Numbered from the stretch's first letter, positions 53,253 to 63,194 are shown. The stretch: 64,000 bases of DNA from a bacterium (GCA_030432695.1 JAUILN010000006.1:434001-498000), one strand, 5' to 3'. Notes: a model not told the origin generated them from the sequence alone. Program-made: numbers and translations.

Positions 53253-54731
53253 TCACATCGGCGCGTAGCGCGCCAGATACTCCTTCAACCGCAGCTTTCG
53301 CCGCGTGCTGTCCGAGGTCATGTAGCGGATCTTGCCGAACACCGGGCGCTCGGGGCCCCACGCCCGGTCGTAGCGGCCGAGGCACCAGAAGATGCCCGAG
53401 TAGGAGTTGGGGTTGCGGCCGTCGAGGGCGTAGCGGTTGTTGAGTTCGATGAGGCAGGCCAGCGCGGTCTCGGCGTCCGGGGTCCAGCTCAGCACCTTCT
53501 TGCCCCACAGCATGCGCAGGTAGTTGTGCATGCGGCCTTCCTGACGGAGCTGGGTCTGCGCCGCGTTCCAGATCTCGTCGTCGGTGGCGGCGTCGGCGAG
53601 CTGGTCGAGGGTGTAGAGGGCGTCGCGCTCGTCGCCCTCGTGCTCGGCGAGGCTGTTGCGGGCCCAGCCGGGCAGGGACTCGTAGTCCATGTAGTCGTCG
53701 GGCCGGTGGTGGCACATGTTGAAGCCGACCTCGCGCCAGGTGACCAGTTCGTCGAGGAACGACTCGGCGGGCGTCGACATGTGCCACCAGCCTTCCGACT
53801 TGCCGTCGGTGCGGCCGCCGACGTCCTTGGCGCTCCAGTCCTCGCGGGCGGCCAGCTCGTGCAGGATCTGGTGGCTGCTCACGTGGCCGAAGTGCAGCCA
53901 TGGCGACAGGTTCGACTGCGCGGCGTCGTCGGGGTGGTTGCGGCCGTCGGCGTAGCGGGGGAGGTCCTCGCGGAGGAACTCGCGGAGCCGGGCGGTGCCG
54001 GCCTCGCTGCCGCCGTGCAGCACGTCGGACGGCGCGACCTCGTGGTCGATCGGCAACGCCGCCAGCGCGTCGGCCTCGGCGCGCAGGGTCGCGGCGTCGG
54101 CCAGCGGCCAGCGGTCGGTGATCGCCTTGGGGAGCTTCGCGCGGGGCAGGTCGCGCAGCGTCGCCAGCGGGTCGGGTGAGGGGACCTCCTGGAGATGGAC
54201 GCCGAGGTTCTTCTGCAGGAAGCGGCGGAAGTCGAACGCGCGGGAGAAGGTCTTGGGCGCGGCGCGCAGCGGCAGCAGGCCGTTGCCGTCGACGGTCTCC
54301 AGCGCGACCGGCAGGCGCTCCGCGGCGGCGGCGACCATCCTTGGCAGGAAGAAGCACGGGAACTCGTCGGTCACCACCACGCAGGCGCGCTCGGCCAGCG
54401 CCTCGAGCAGGCCGCTGCCGGCGCCCTCCGCGTCCTCGACGTACGGGTAGTAGGCGACCCCGGCAGCCTTGCAGGCGTCGCGGTTGTCGGCCATGCCCTG
54501 CAGCACGAAGGCGTGGATGCGGTCGCTGGCCCAGCGGTAGCCGCAGCGCAGGGCCTCCAGGATCAGCAGCGGCTTGCCGTGCTCCACCGCGTGCTCGCAG
54601 GCCCGGTCGAGGGCGAAGCTGTGGCTGGTGCGGCGCGCGGCGATCATCCAGTAGAGGACGAAGTCGCCATCGAAGCGCAGCGGGCGGTCGTTGGCCTGGA
54701 CGATGCGGAGCGCGGGGGTGCGGAGAACCAT
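53253..54731 (-). CDS. phr: Class II CPD deoxyribodipyrimidine photolyase
   Basis: 492-residue class II photolyase, an FAD flavoenzyme that uses blue/near-UV light to split cyclobutane pyrimidine dimers. N-terminal alpha/beta domain: DGDFVLYWMIAARRTSHSFA, then LDRACEHAVEHGKPLLIL. FAD-binding part: LSPWLHFGHVSSHQILHELA, SFLDELVTWREVGFNMCHHR. The C-terminal block ALDGRNPNSYSGIFWCLGRY, then DRAWGPERPVFGKIRYMTSD, is diagnostic for class II. Length is normal. It is upstream of the candidate defence operon on the same strand (82-base gap) and downstream of the carboxypeptidase-regulatory-like gene (48 bases). A second photolyase of another class is encoded at 36003-37706. Confidence 0.95.
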   Translation of the reverse strand: MVLRTPALRIVQANDRPLRFDGDFVLYWMIAARRTSHSFALDRACEHAVEHGKPLLILEALRCGYRWASDRIHAFVLQGMADNRDACKAAGVAYYPYVEDAEGAGSGLLEALAERACVVVTDEFPCFFLPRMVAAAAERLPVALETVDGNGLLPLRAAPKTFSRAFDFRRFLQKNLGVHLQEVPSPDPLATLRDLPRAKLPKAITDRWPLADAATLRAEADALAALPIDHEVAPSDVLHGGSEAGTARLREFLREDLPRYADGRNHPDDAAQSNLSPWLHFGHVSSHQILHELAAREDWSAKDVGGRTDGKSEGWWHMSTPAESFLDELVTWREVGFNMCHHRPDDYMDYESLPGWARNSLAEHEGDERDALYTLDQLADAATDDEIWNAAQTQLRQEGRMHNYLRMLWGKKVLSWTPDAETALACLIELNNRYALDGRNPNSYSGIFWCLGRYDRAWGPERPVFGKIRYMTSDSTRRKLRLKEYLARYAPM

Positions 54732-54779
54732 GAGGCGCAGGCTTCGTCGGATCGGCCCGGATGGAGCCAGTCGATTCGG

Positions 54780-55892
54780 CTACCTGAGCCGCGCCATCCG
54801 CACCTGTAGCGGGTCGGGTTCCTGGCCTTCGACGATGCGCACTTCGCGGGTGGTTCTCTGATAGCCCGGCGCGCTGAAGTGGATGCTGTAGCGGCCGGGG
54901 TGCAGGGCCTGGAACACGTGGACGCCGGCCCGGTCGGTGTGGGCCTGGATCCGGATGTTCTCGGTCGTGTCGATCATCGACAGGTCGAGTTCGACATCCG
55001 CGAGGCCCCACTGAGCATTGAAGACCTCGATCTTGAGGTCTTCGCCGATCGGCACGGTGAGGATCGCCGACTGCACGCCGCTGCCGGCCAGATCCATCAC
55101 CACGCCGGGCGCGCGGACCACCACCGACTCGATGCGCTGGCCGTGGACCAGCACGTCGTAGCCGCCGGCCAGGGTCTCCTCGAACACCACCGAGCCGAAC
55201 GAGTCGGTGGTGCCCACGAGGCGCGGCCGGCCGACCGGTGGATCGGGCATCAGGGTCACCTCGACCTCGGTCACCGGTGCGCGGCGCTGGTCGACCAGGC
55301 GGACCACGAACGGCGAGGGCGGGGTGATGTTCAGCGAGACCTGCGGGTTCCAGTTCGACTCGGTCACCGAGACGATCTGGCTGCTGCCGTTCAGTCCGGC
55401 GGCGAACACCGAGACCCGGTAGCCATGCCGCGAGTAGGGGACCTGCGGGATCGCGAAGTACTGCGGCGAGACGCCGGGATCGACCTTGAAGCCCTGCTGG
55501 GTGTGGAACGGTGGCCGACCCGACGGCAGGAGATCGTCTCCATCGACCATCTCCTCGACGCGCACCACGTAGGCGGTAAAGCGGCTCACCACCGAGGTCG
55601 CGGCGGTGACCCGGCCGTCGAGGATGCCGGCAGGCGGCGGTCCGTCGAGCGGTCCGTCGGGGGCGTCGCGGCCGGTCCGTGGCCGGCCCGGGGCGAGAAC
55701 GGCGTCGGTGCTACGCGCCGCGGGGCCGCTCCGTTGCTCGGGCATCGGCACATCGTCGGCGGGGGCGTCGAGGTCCGGCGCCGGCCCGGGCGGAGCCGGT
55801 GCCGGTCCGGTGTCGCCGGCGAACACCAGGAAGGCGGTCGTCGCACAGACCGCCAGGATGCCGGTCAGCAGGAGGATCTCTTTGGTTTTCAC
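54780..55892 (-). CDS. Membrane-anchored protein with carboxypeptidase-regulatory-like domains
   Basis: 370 residues. One N-terminal membrane segment or uncleaved signal (ILLLTGILAVCATTAFLVFA), then a Pro/Ala/Asp-rich disordered linker of about 65 residues and about 280 residues of beta-sandwich domains. The last two look like CarboxypepD_reg/CNA-B-type modules: VRLVDQRRAPVTEVEVTLMP, then SVVFEETLAGGYDVLVHG; and LKIEVFNAQWGLADVELDLS, then VHVFQALHPGRYSIHFSAPG. The pattern 'F.xLxPGxYxIxxxAPGY' is the classical end of such domains. No enzymatic residues. It is downstream of the giant AsmA-like gene on the same strand (91-base gap). Adhesive or structural envelope role is a guess. Confidence 0.78.
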   Translation of the reverse strand: MKTKEILLLTGILAVCATTAFLVFAGDTGPAPAPPGPAPDLDAPADDVPMPEQRSGPAARSTDAVLAPGRPRTGRDAPDGPLDGPPPAGILDGRVTAATSVVSRFTAYVVRVEEMVDGDDLLPSGRPPFHTQQGFKVDPGVSPQYFAIPQVPYSRHGYRVSVFAAGLNGSSQIVSVTESNWNPQVSLNITPPSPFVVRLVDQRRAPVTEVEVTLMPDPPVGRPRLVGTTDSFGSVVFEETLAGGYDVLVHGQRIESVVVRAPGVVMDLAGSGVQSAILTVPIGEDLKIEVFNAQWGLADVELDLSMIDTTENIRIQAHTDRAGVHVFQALHPGRYSIHFSAPGYQRTTREVRIVEGQEPDPLQVRMARLR

Positions 55893-55983
55893 GCGGCGGT
55901 TCGACCCGTGGACCGGGCTCGAGGTCGAGCCCGGTGAGCAGTTGCTCGGTTCGGAGACCGCATAGTAGCGGCACTTCGATGGG

Positions 55984-58900
55984 TCACGACTCGCGCCGGA
56001 TCCGGATCAGCAGCTGGACCTCGCCGGAGTCGAGATCCTCGACGACCTCCGAGCGCGGCAGCCGCACCTCGATGCGCTCCGCGAAGTCGTCGCCGGCCAA
56101 CTCGCGGAGTGCCTGCTCGACCCGCTGCAGCCGGGAGCGGCCCAGTCCCACCGAGGCTTCCAGGGCGCGCCGGTCGGCCCGTCGGTCGGCGCCCGGCCGG
56201 AGTCGTTCGAGCAGGCGGTCGAGGCTGGCCTCGAGCCGGCCGATCTCGCGGTCGAGTCCCTGCAGGCGCTGGACCGCCTCCCGTGCCTCGGCGACCCGAC
56301 CGATCATGTGGTGGGCTCGTGCCTCGGCGGCGGTCTCCGCCCTCGCGCGGGTCAGCTCGTCGCGCGCCTGCCGCAGGCGGCGTGCCAGCGCCTGGACCGC
56401 CTCGCGCGGCGGGTTCACCAGTTGGTGGACCTTGCTGGCGTCGGGTGCGGCGAGTCGGTGCACCAGCACCAGGGCGTACTCGTCGTCCTCGCGTGCCGCG
56501 TCCAGGGCTTCTCGGATCACCGCGAGGTCCTGTGCGTCGAGGGATGCATCGGCGGGCTCGAAGTCGAGGCTGAACGTCGGCAGGTCGACCGCGACCTCTT
56601 GGCCGGTCAGTCCCACCAGGTCGGTCAGCGAGCCGCCGATGCGGAACGGCGACGAGACGATCGCGTCGGCGATGACCGCGGCGAGCGCGGTGGTCGCGGT
56701 GCTCGCGATCTGCCCCGCGCTGATGCCGCTCGAATCGAGGCGGAAGCTCACCGGGATCACCTGCTCGCGGCGGTCGTTGCGCAGCACGAACAGCACGGAC
56801 TGCAGCGGTGCGGGCAGCTTCAGGTAGGTCTGGATCGGACCGCCCGGAGGTTCGCTGAGGTCAAGGTGGGCGAAGGTGAAGGTCGAGTCGACCTTGATGC
56901 CCTTCTGGCCCTCGAGCCGCAGGTCGATGCCCGCGTCGAGCACGCCGTCGCCGATGGTCACCCCGGAGCCTTCCGCCGCACCCCGTAGCGCGCCGAGTTC
57001 GAAGCCGGCCAGCGAGGTCTTGATCCGACCGGTAATTGTATCCCCGGGCGTGATCTGGCCCTGCACCGCGATCTCCTCGAACAGCACACGTTGCTCGATC
57101 GGGACTTCGTCGTCGGCGCCGAGGACCGCGCGGCCGGCTGCCTCGACCAGTCCGGCGATCGGTGAACTCGACAACTGGCGTTCGGGGAGGTCCACCTTGC
57201 CGCCGCCGACCGCCAGGGAGATGCGGATCGGCGAGGGCGGTCCCGAGTTCAGTCGGATGTCGCGGATCTCGAGGTCGAGAGCGTCGATGGGAATCAGCGT
57301 CAGTTCGGAGCCGGTCTCCTCCTCGATCACGAGGTCGGCGCCGTGGATGGAGATCTCGTCGATCCGCAGGGGGGGGCCGACGGGGGTGTCCGCGGCCACC
57401 GTGGCCGGGTCGGGCGGTGCGGCCGGCGCGGTCGCCGGTGCCGGGGTGGGGGCCGTGCTCGGATCCGCGGGCGGCGGGGTTTTCAACACGAGACCCAGCA
57501 CGTGCAGTCCCTCCTTGTCCTGCCGCGCGCGGCCGACCACGCGGTCGAGGGCGAGCTGTGCGATGTGGACGCCGCCGTCGGGGGTGATCCGCCGCGCATC
57601 CAGGAACAGCTCCTCGAAGCCGGCCAGGACCTCGCCGTCGGGCGTGGCCTGGAAGGCGACGTCCCTCACCGTCGCCTCGACGCCGAATCCGGCAGCGAGG
57701 TCGAACTCGAGCGGGCCGCGGCGGCGCACGCGACCGCTGACGTCGACCTTGGCCTGGAACCGGCCGCCGTCCAGGCCGGAGCCGTCGAGGATCTCGGCGA
57801 GGTCGGGCACGACGCTGGTGAGCCCGTTGCCGGAGATCCCCTCGACCTGGATGTCGAGCGACGCGTGCGGGTCGATGCCGAACGGCGTCGTGACGATGTC
57901 GATCGTCGCCGCGCCGATCACCGGTGCCGCCCCGGCCTCGATGCGCAGTGCGAGCGCGGGCAGCTCCTCGAGCTCGTCGTCGAACAGGACCAGCGGCTCG
58001 GGATTGGTCAGGTGGATGGAGGCGACCAGTGGCGTGGCTTCCGGTGCGGTCTCGTCCCGGAAGCCGAAGCGGGCCACGCCGATGTCGACCTGCTCCACCA
58101 CGATGCGCGGCGCCGGGGCAGCGCCGTCGCGCATGGCCTGGGCGACCGCGGGTGTCGGAGTGGCCGTCTCGTCGGTCGTCGCGTCGCCTGGGTCGGACGG
58201 CGGCGGTGCTGCCGCCGCGTCGAGGCGAAGGCCGAGCAACTCCAGGGTCTGCGCGTCGGTGCGGCGAGCGTCGAGCTCCACGCCTCGCACGGCGAGGCTC
58301 TTCACCTGCACCGCACCTCCGTCTGGATCGAGGCGCGGCACGTCCATGACCAGCTCCTGCAGCGCGAACAGCGGGTCGCCATCCGGGCCGTCACGGAACG
58401 ACACGTCGGAGAGTCGCGCCAGCAGGCCCGTGCCGCCCTCCTCCGCAGGACCGGAGCGGATCTCGGCCGACGCCGCGAGGCGCCCGTCCTGCAGGGTGAG
58501 TTCGAGGCCGGGGGGCAGGTAGGTTGCCAGGGGCCCGGCACGCAGTCCGTTGCCCTCGACCGAGACGGTGGCGGCGAGGCTCTCCGCGCCGAGCTCCGCC
58601 TGGCCCCGCACCGCGAGCTCCTGCAGCGCGTCGTCGATCGAGGTCTTGATCTCGAAGCGCAACGGCGCGTCGGTCGCGGTCGAGAAGTCGAGCAGTTCGA
58701 CGCCGGCGACCAGCGCCAGTCCATCGACGACCGGCGTGACGCTGGCGTCCGACCAGACCACCCTCGCGTCCTTCACGGAGACGCGTTCGATGCTGAGCGG
58801 TGGCGCGGCGGGTCCTGGAGGTGATGGTGGGGCGTCCGGGGCGTCCGGGGCGTCCGCCGCCGCAGGGTCGGAGTCAGCAGAGGCGTCGGATGCGGGCGAG

Positions 58901-61533
58901 GTCGGTGCGACGCGTATACCGGCGGCCAGCAGGCCGCCCTCGGCGTCGCGCGCCAACCGCGCGAACGGTCCTTCGACGTCGATCGAGGTGATCGACGTGC
59001 CGGCCTCGGGATCGACCCTCACCCCGGAGACCGCCACGCGGTCGACGCCGAGCAGGCGTTCGTCGCCGTCGTGGAAGCCCAGATCGGTGAGCGCTGCTTC
59101 CGCGGCCAGAGCCTGACCCTCCTGCTTCGCCGCGGCAACCAGCTTTCCGGACAGCCGACCGTCGCGAAGGCGGGGTTCGAGTTGCAGCGTGGCCAGCAGG
59201 TCGGCCAGCGGCTCCAGATGCAGGCCCTCACCGTTGAGGTCCAGTTCGGTGCGCACGTCGAGCGGGCCGGGCGAGGAGACCAGCGTGCCGGCGACGACGA
59301 GCTGACGGGCGAGCTGCTCGCAGACGAGGCGGGCCCGGATCTGTGACTCGGTCGGCTCCGACTGGCCGGGCGTGCCGCCGAGGCCGAGGTTCTCGACGTC
59401 GACCTCCAGCGGGCCGACCTGCAGATCGAGGGGCGACGTGAGGCTCTCGTCGAGGAATCGGATGCCGGCCTCGCGGAGGGTCAGGCGGCCGAGTTCGATC
59501 CGAAGGCCCGGGGCGTCCGGCGTGGGATCGGCAGCGTCGGGCTTCGTCGGGGGCTTCTGCTCGTCCGGTGTGGCACGGACCGGGGCTCCCGCGTCGGGGG
59601 GCGACTGGGGGAGCCGCGGTGTGCGTTGCGTCGCGGTGACGGTCCGGAGGCCCGCGACGTGCAGCGCCCCTTCGGCGTCACGGCGCAGCGGGAGTCGGAA
59701 GCCGCGCACGTCGATGGTCTCGACGCCGAGTCGTCCGACCGATTCGGCGTCGGCGGCGGGTGTCAGGGTGACGGGGCCGACGGTCACGTCGTCGAGCGCC
59801 AGGAGCTCGGTGCCTTCGTCGGTGAGGGCGAACTCGGTGAGTGCGATGCTCGCTCGGAGGCCGTCGCCACCGCGCAGGCCGAACTCGCCGTGCAGCCTGG
59901 CCCGCAGCTCGCCGGATCCGAAGGTCGACTCCAGTCCGGCCGCAGCCAAGTGGGCCGCGGCGCGCTGCGGGTCGATCCCGGTCAGCTGCAACGAGCCGTC
60001 GAGAGTCTGCTGCACGCCGAGCGGTGTGACGCGGAAGTCGCCCCGGATCGTCTCCACGAGTCCGGGAGCGGCGGCCTCGACTGCCAGCTCGAACTCGCTG
60101 TCGGCGCCGAGTTGCCGCTCCGCATCGCCGGTCGCGGTGAGGGAGTCGAGCCTGAGTTCGAAGCGGGCCGCGGGGGACACGCTGCCGTCGACGAAGGTCG
60201 CAAGGCCGTCGGTGACCGTCACCGAGCCGAGGCCGAAGCGGAACGGAGGGGCCTCGTCGCCGGGCGGGCGCGGTTTGGGTGGTGCCGACGCCGGATCCGT
60301 CGGTGGTGGCGGAGTCGGTTCGGCCGAGGGGTCGGCGGGCAGCAGATCGAGACCGGCCACTCGCAGTGCGCCGTCCGGTCGTTGTTCGGCGTTGGCGCGG
60401 AGGTGGTCGGCGCGGGCCTCGGTGAGGGTCGCGCGTCGGGTGGTCAACTCGTCGACCCGGACCACGAACTGGCCCATGCGCACGGCGTCGTTGCCGTCGG
60501 CAGTCACGTGCGCGCCGGAGACGGTGAGGTCGAGGGAACTCTGCAGTGCCGTGGGGTCGGGGCGCTGCAAGACGATGCGCAGGTCGGCGCCGGCGTCGAG
60601 TTCGCGTGCCACCGGGCGGATGCCGAACGGGGCGAGCCAGGGCTCGAGGACGCCGAGCTGCACGCCGTCGATGCGGGCCGCCGCCTCGACCTCCAGGCCG
60701 GCGGCTTCGGGTGTGCCGGTGGGGACCACGCGGGCGTCGAACGCGGCGAGGTCGATCACATCGAGGGACGTGACCTGGGTCTGGATCCGGCAGGGGCGCT
60801 CGTGACTACCGAGGTCGGAGATCCGGACGTCGACGTCGATGCGTCGAGTGACCGGGGGGGTGACGCTCTCGTCGATCAGGTGGGCGTGGATGCGCTGCAG
60901 GCGGATCGCGTCGACCAGGAGCGGCAGGCTCGGGTCGATCGCCGCCTCCTCGGCGGGCGGCTCGGGCTCAGGCTCCGGAGTGGTGGTCTCTTCGTCGGTG
61001 CCGGCGAACAGCTCCTGGAGATCGATGGTCCCGTCGGCTCGGAGTCGGGCACGCACGTCGAGGCCGTCGATCTCCACCCGACGCACCCGGATCTGGCCGC
61101 CGAACAGGGCGGCGACGTCGAGGTCGACGATCAGGTATTCGAGTTCGATCGGCGGCGAGCCGGCCTCGTCGTCCTGGTCGTCCTCGCCACGGACCTCCAG
61201 GTGCCAGAGCGAGAGTTCCCCGGTGGTCAGCGACAGGTCGAGGCGCTCGTACTCGGCACGTAGACCGACCGCCGACGCGCCGAGGCCGACCAGCCAGGGC
61301 ATCGCGAAGAACAGTGCGACGCGCAGCACGACAGCGATCGCCAACAGCCACACGAACAGCTTGAACAGGCGGCGGCGCCAGCGACCGCGGGGCTTTTGCG
61401 GTTTGCTCGCCGCATCGGCTGCCGCCGATCCGGCCTCCGCCTGCGCGGTGGCGGTCTGCTCGGTGACGGCCTGCTCGTCGACGGTCGGTTCGCGCGCGTC
61501 GATCTCGTGCTCCGGCTTGGTGGCGTCGTTCAT
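55984..61533 (-). CDS. Giant AsmA/DUF748-like envelope protein with repeated modules
   Basis: 1849 residues. A charged cytoplasmic N-terminus (about 50 residues) is followed by one membrane segment (LFVWLLAIAVVLRVALFFAM) and the AsmA/DUF748 start (GLRAEYERLDLSLTTGELSL). The body repeats a module about six times: beta-rich stretch, then a short motif like 'RDAEGALHVAGL' (variants LRADGTIDLQEL, RPDGALRVAGL, RDAEGGLLAAGI, RQDKEGLHVLGL), then a Pro-rich linker, then a strand pair ending near a charged Asp/Glu. The C-terminal 200 residues form a coiled coil (LARRLRQARDELTRARAETA). DUF748/AsmA proteins are linked to outer-membrane lipid homeostasis and are thought to form lipid-conducting bridges; a similar role here is inference. 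Starts within the stop of the upstream lipoprotein gene (4-base overlap). Confidence 0.85.
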   Translation of the reverse strand: MNDATKPEHEIDAREPTVDEQAVTEQTATAQAEAGSAAADAASKPQKPRGRWRRRLFKLFVWLLAIAVVLRVALFFAMPWLVGLGASAVGLRAEYERLDLSLTTGELSLWHLEVRGEDDQDDEAGSPPIELEYLIVDLDVAALFGGQIRVRRVEIDGLDVRARLRADGTIDLQELFAGTDEETTTPEPEPEPPAEEAAIDPSLPLLVDAIRLQRIHAHLIDESVTPPVTRRIDVDVRISDLGSHERPCRIQTQVTSLDVIDLAAFDARVVPTGTPEAAGLEVEAAARIDGVQLGVLEPWLAPFGIRPVARELDAGADLRIVLQRPDPTALQSSLDLTVSGAHVTADGNDAVRMGQFVVRVDELTTRRATLTEARADHLRANAEQRPDGALRVAGLDLLPADPSAEPTPPPPTDPASAPPKPRPPGDEAPPFRFGLGSVTVTDGLATFVDGSVSPAARFELRLDSLTATGDAERQLGADSEFELAVEAAAPGLVETIRGDFRVTPLGVQQTLDGSLQLTGIDPQRAAAHLAAAGLESTFGSGELRARLHGEFGLRGGDGLRASIALTEFALTDEGTELLALDDVTVGPVTLTPAADAESVGRLGVETIDVRGFRLPLRRDAEGALHVAGLRTVTATQRTPRLPQSPPDAGAPVRATPDEQKPPTKPDAADPTPDAPGLRIELGRLTLREAGIRFLDESLTSPLDLQVGPLEVDVENLGLGGTPGQSEPTESQIRARLVCEQLARQLVVAGTLVSSPGPLDVRTELDLNGEGLHLEPLADLLATLQLEPRLRDGRLSGKLVAAAKQEGQALAAEAALTDLGFHDGDERLLGVDRVAVSGVRVDPEAGTSITSIDVEGPFARLARDAEGGLLAAGIRVAPTSPASDASADSDPAAADAPDAPDAPPSPPGPAAPPLSIERVSVKDARVVWSDASVTPVVDGLALVAGVELLDFSTATDAPLRFEIKTSIDDALQELAVRGQAELGAESLAATVSVEGNGLRAGPLATYLPPGLELTLQDGRLAASAEIRSGPAEEGGTGLLARLSDVSFRDGPDGDPLFALQELVMDVPRLDPDGGAVQVKSLAVRGVELDARRTDAQTLELLGLRLDAAAAPPPSDPGDATTDETATPTPAVAQAMRDGAAPAPRIVVEQVDIGVARFGFRDETAPEATPLVASIHLTNPEPLVLFDDELEELPALALRIEAGAAPVIGAATIDIVTTPFGIDPHASLDIQVEGISGNGLTSVVPDLAEILDGSGLDGGRFQAKVDVSGRVRRRGPLEFDLAAGFGVEATVRDVAFQATPDGEVLAGFEELFLDARRITPDGGVHIAQLALDRVVGRARQDKEGLHVLGLVLKTPPPADPSTAPTPAPATAPAAPPDPATVAADTPVGPPLRIDEISIHGADLVIEEETGSELTLIPIDALDLEIRDIRLNSGPPSPIRISLAVGGGKVDLPERQLSSSPIAGLVEAAGRAVLGADDEVPIEQRVLFEEIAVQGQITPGDTITGRIKTSLAGFELGALRGAAEGSGVTIGDGVLDAGIDLRLEGQKGIKVDSTFTFAHLDLSEPPGGPIQTYLKLPAPLQSVLFVLRNDRREQVIPVSFRLDSSGISAGQIASTATTALAAVIADAIVSSPFRIGGSLTDLVGLTGQEVAVDLPTFSLDFEPADASLDAQDLAVIREALDAAREDDEYALVLVHRLAAPDASKVHQLVNPPREAVQALARRLRQARDELTRARAETAAEARAHHMIGRVAEAREAVQRLQGLDREIGRLEASLDRLLERLRPGADRRADRRALEASVGLGRSRLQRVEQALRELAGDDFAERIEVRLPRSEVVEDLDSGEVQLLIRIRRES

Positions 61534-63026
61534 CGGGGCCCCTCCTCGCTCGCCGGGTTCCCCGGCACATCCATCTCGGCGGCCCGGCGTCGTTCACGAT
61601 CGGCGTCGAGCGCAGTGCGTCGCTCGGCGCGCGGTGCCAGCGGGTCGTACTCGGTCGGGGCCAGTTGACGCGCCGCCAGCCAGTCGTAGGCGCGCACCCG
61701 ACTCGCCGGCTCCGACGAGTCGAGGAAGGCGCGGTTCTCGACCACCAGTTCGGCGTTCATCTCTTCGGTGGTGGTGGCGCGCTGCACGATGCCGCGGATC
61801 GCCGGGGCCGACCGGCCGACCTCGCCGACGTTCCGGATCAATGTGCCGCGCAGCGCGTCGCTCAGCTCGTCGCGGTCCAGTCGGTCGGCGATCAGGGTCA
61901 GGGCGGTGCGCTCCAAGGCCCAGCCGAGCGTGCCGGGCTCGGCGTCCTCGAGCGGGAGGTCACGGAACTCGCGGAACTCCTCCTGCAGCGTGCCGAGCCA
62001 CTCCTGGATCTGGTCGTCCTCGGCGGTCAGCGCGAGGTCGAGTGCCAGGTCGCTGTCGAGGTTCTCGGACAGGAAGATCAACGTGCCACGCGGGTTCTGC
62101 AGCGCGTCGATCGCGTCGACGCCGGCGCGGAGCGCGCGGCTCTGGGTCTCCATCAGCGAGGGGCGGGTCGCGCGCTCGAACGCGACCGCGGCCGCCGACT
62201 TCAGGTCGTCCTTCCACCTGGCGACCAGCTCGGCGCCGCCCGGCAGGTCAGGGTCGAACGGCTCGAGGGTCAGGAACGCCGCGAAGCCGCGGCCGGCCTC
62301 GGTGGCGAAGGGCGAGGGGAACAGCATCGTGAGCGGCGTTCCGTCACTTGGCGGGGCGGTGTCGAGGACCACCAGTTGGCGTTGGACCACCTCCGGGTTG
62401 GTCGGAGCGCTGCCGGGGACGGTGTCCTCGATCAGCAGGGAGACCCGGATCTCACTGCGGCCGGATTCCGGTTCGACCTCCGACTCGGACACGAACACGT
62501 TGAGTTGGCGCAGGACCTCTTCGCCGCTCTCGAGGATGCGGCTCTGCTCGGAAGACGCGACGAACACCGCGGTGGCGCTCGGCACCAGCAGCGCCTCGAG
62601 ATTCGCGACCGGCAACGAGCGGATTCGCGTGCCGTCGGTCTTGGCGAGCACGCGGTCCTCCGTCGCGACGCCGACCCGGCTGCCGATGGCGAGCACCGTG
62701 GTCGGCAGCAGCGGCTGGTCACCGCGTGCGCCGATCACCAGCGAAGCGCGTGATGGCAGTGCTTCGAGCATCCGCGGCACCTCGTCGAGGTAGAGCACCC
62801 GCAGCCGCGCGACCCGCGCGGTGAGCAGATCCGGCTCGAGGATCGGCGCGTCGTCGGCGAGCGGCACCGGCCCCCGGAGCAGGGGGCCTTCGAAGTGGGT
62901 CACGCGGATGTCGAGCGGTGGGGCCGACAGCGGGCGTGGTGGTTCGGGCGTCGACGAGCAGGCTGCGAGAGCCAGCAGGCTCGCCGCCCGCAGGAGCTTG
63001 GATCGGAGGCAGAGGTCGCGAATCAC
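61530..63026 (-). CDS. Hypothetical lipoprotein, partner of the AsmA/DUF748-like protein
   Basis: 498 residues from the GTG at 63026; type II signal peptide MIRDLCLRSKLLRAASLLAL with lipobox LAAC (then SSTPEPPRPL). The frame extends upstream to 63065, but the shorter start gives a normal signal length. The mature protein has a repeating alpha/beta feel (LRVLYLDEVPRMLEALPSRA, VANLEALLVPSATAVFVASS, LNVFVSESEVEPESGRSEIR) and a helical C-terminal third (ENLDSDLALDLALTAEDDQI, IVQRATTTEEMNAELVVENR). I recognise no Pfam family. The 4-base overlap with the giant downstream gene indicates coupled translation and a shared envelope function. It is preceded by a strong hairpin at 63159-63194 that insulates it from the upstream gene. 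Confidence 0.75.
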   Translation of the reverse strand: MIRDLCLRSKLLRAASLLALAACSSTPEPPRPLSAPPLDIRVTHFEGPLLRGPVPLADDAPILEPDLLTARVARLRVLYLDEVPRMLEALPSRASLVIGARGDQPLLPTTVLAIGSRVGVATEDRVLAKTDGTRIRSLPVANLEALLVPSATAVFVASSEQSRILESGEEVLRQLNVFVSESEVEPESGRSEIRVSLLIEDTVPGSAPTNPEVVQRQLVVLDTAPPSDGTPLTMLFPSPFATEAGRGFAAFLTLEPFDPDLPGGAELVARWKDDLKSAAAVAFERATRPSLMETQSRALRAGVDAIDALQNPRGTLIFLSENLDSDLALDLALTAEDDQIQEWLGTLQEEFREFRDLPLEDAEPGTLGWALERTALTLIADRLDRDELSDALRGTLIRNVGEVGRSAPAIRGIVQRATTTEEMNAELVVENRAFLDSSEPASRVRAYDWLAARQLAPTEYDPLAPRAERRTALDADRERRRAAEMDVPGNPASEEGPR

Positions 63027-63158
63027 GGACCGCGCAGGATAGCCGCGAGTCTGTGGCGACGGCACCTCGAATGCCGTGTGGCGCGTAGCCCCGGGAGTGA
63101 CCGCCTGCAGCTCGGCGGTCGCCTGTTCGCTGCTCGCGCGGAGGGATCGGATACGAGA

Positions 63159-63194
63159 ACGGGCCTCGAACCACCGAGGTGGTTCGAGGCCCGT
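63159..63194 (-). terminator. 17-bp perfect hairpin downstream of the secreted-protein gene
   Basis: Left arm 63159-63175 (ACGGGCCTCGAACCACC) pairs without mismatch with right arm 63178-63194 (GGTGGTTCGAGGCCCGT); the nominal loop is 2 bases, about 4 once the terminal pair opens. It lies 67 bases past the stop of the gene ending at 63262 (minus strand). On that strand it is followed by TTCTCGTAT, only moderately U-rich. It is the strongest intrinsic-terminator candidate in the window. Confidence 0.75.

Noticed and set aside
56308-61263. Several long plus-strand open frames opposite the giant AsmA-like gene
   Set aside because: High GC removes stops on the antisense strand; these frames have no domains, while the sense frame shows DUF748-like repeats and a membrane anchor.
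63178-63194. T-arm-like GGTTCGAGGCC suggesting a tRNA
   Set aside because: It is one arm of a perfect 17-bp hairpin; no acceptor stem, D-arm or anticodon arm surrounds it.
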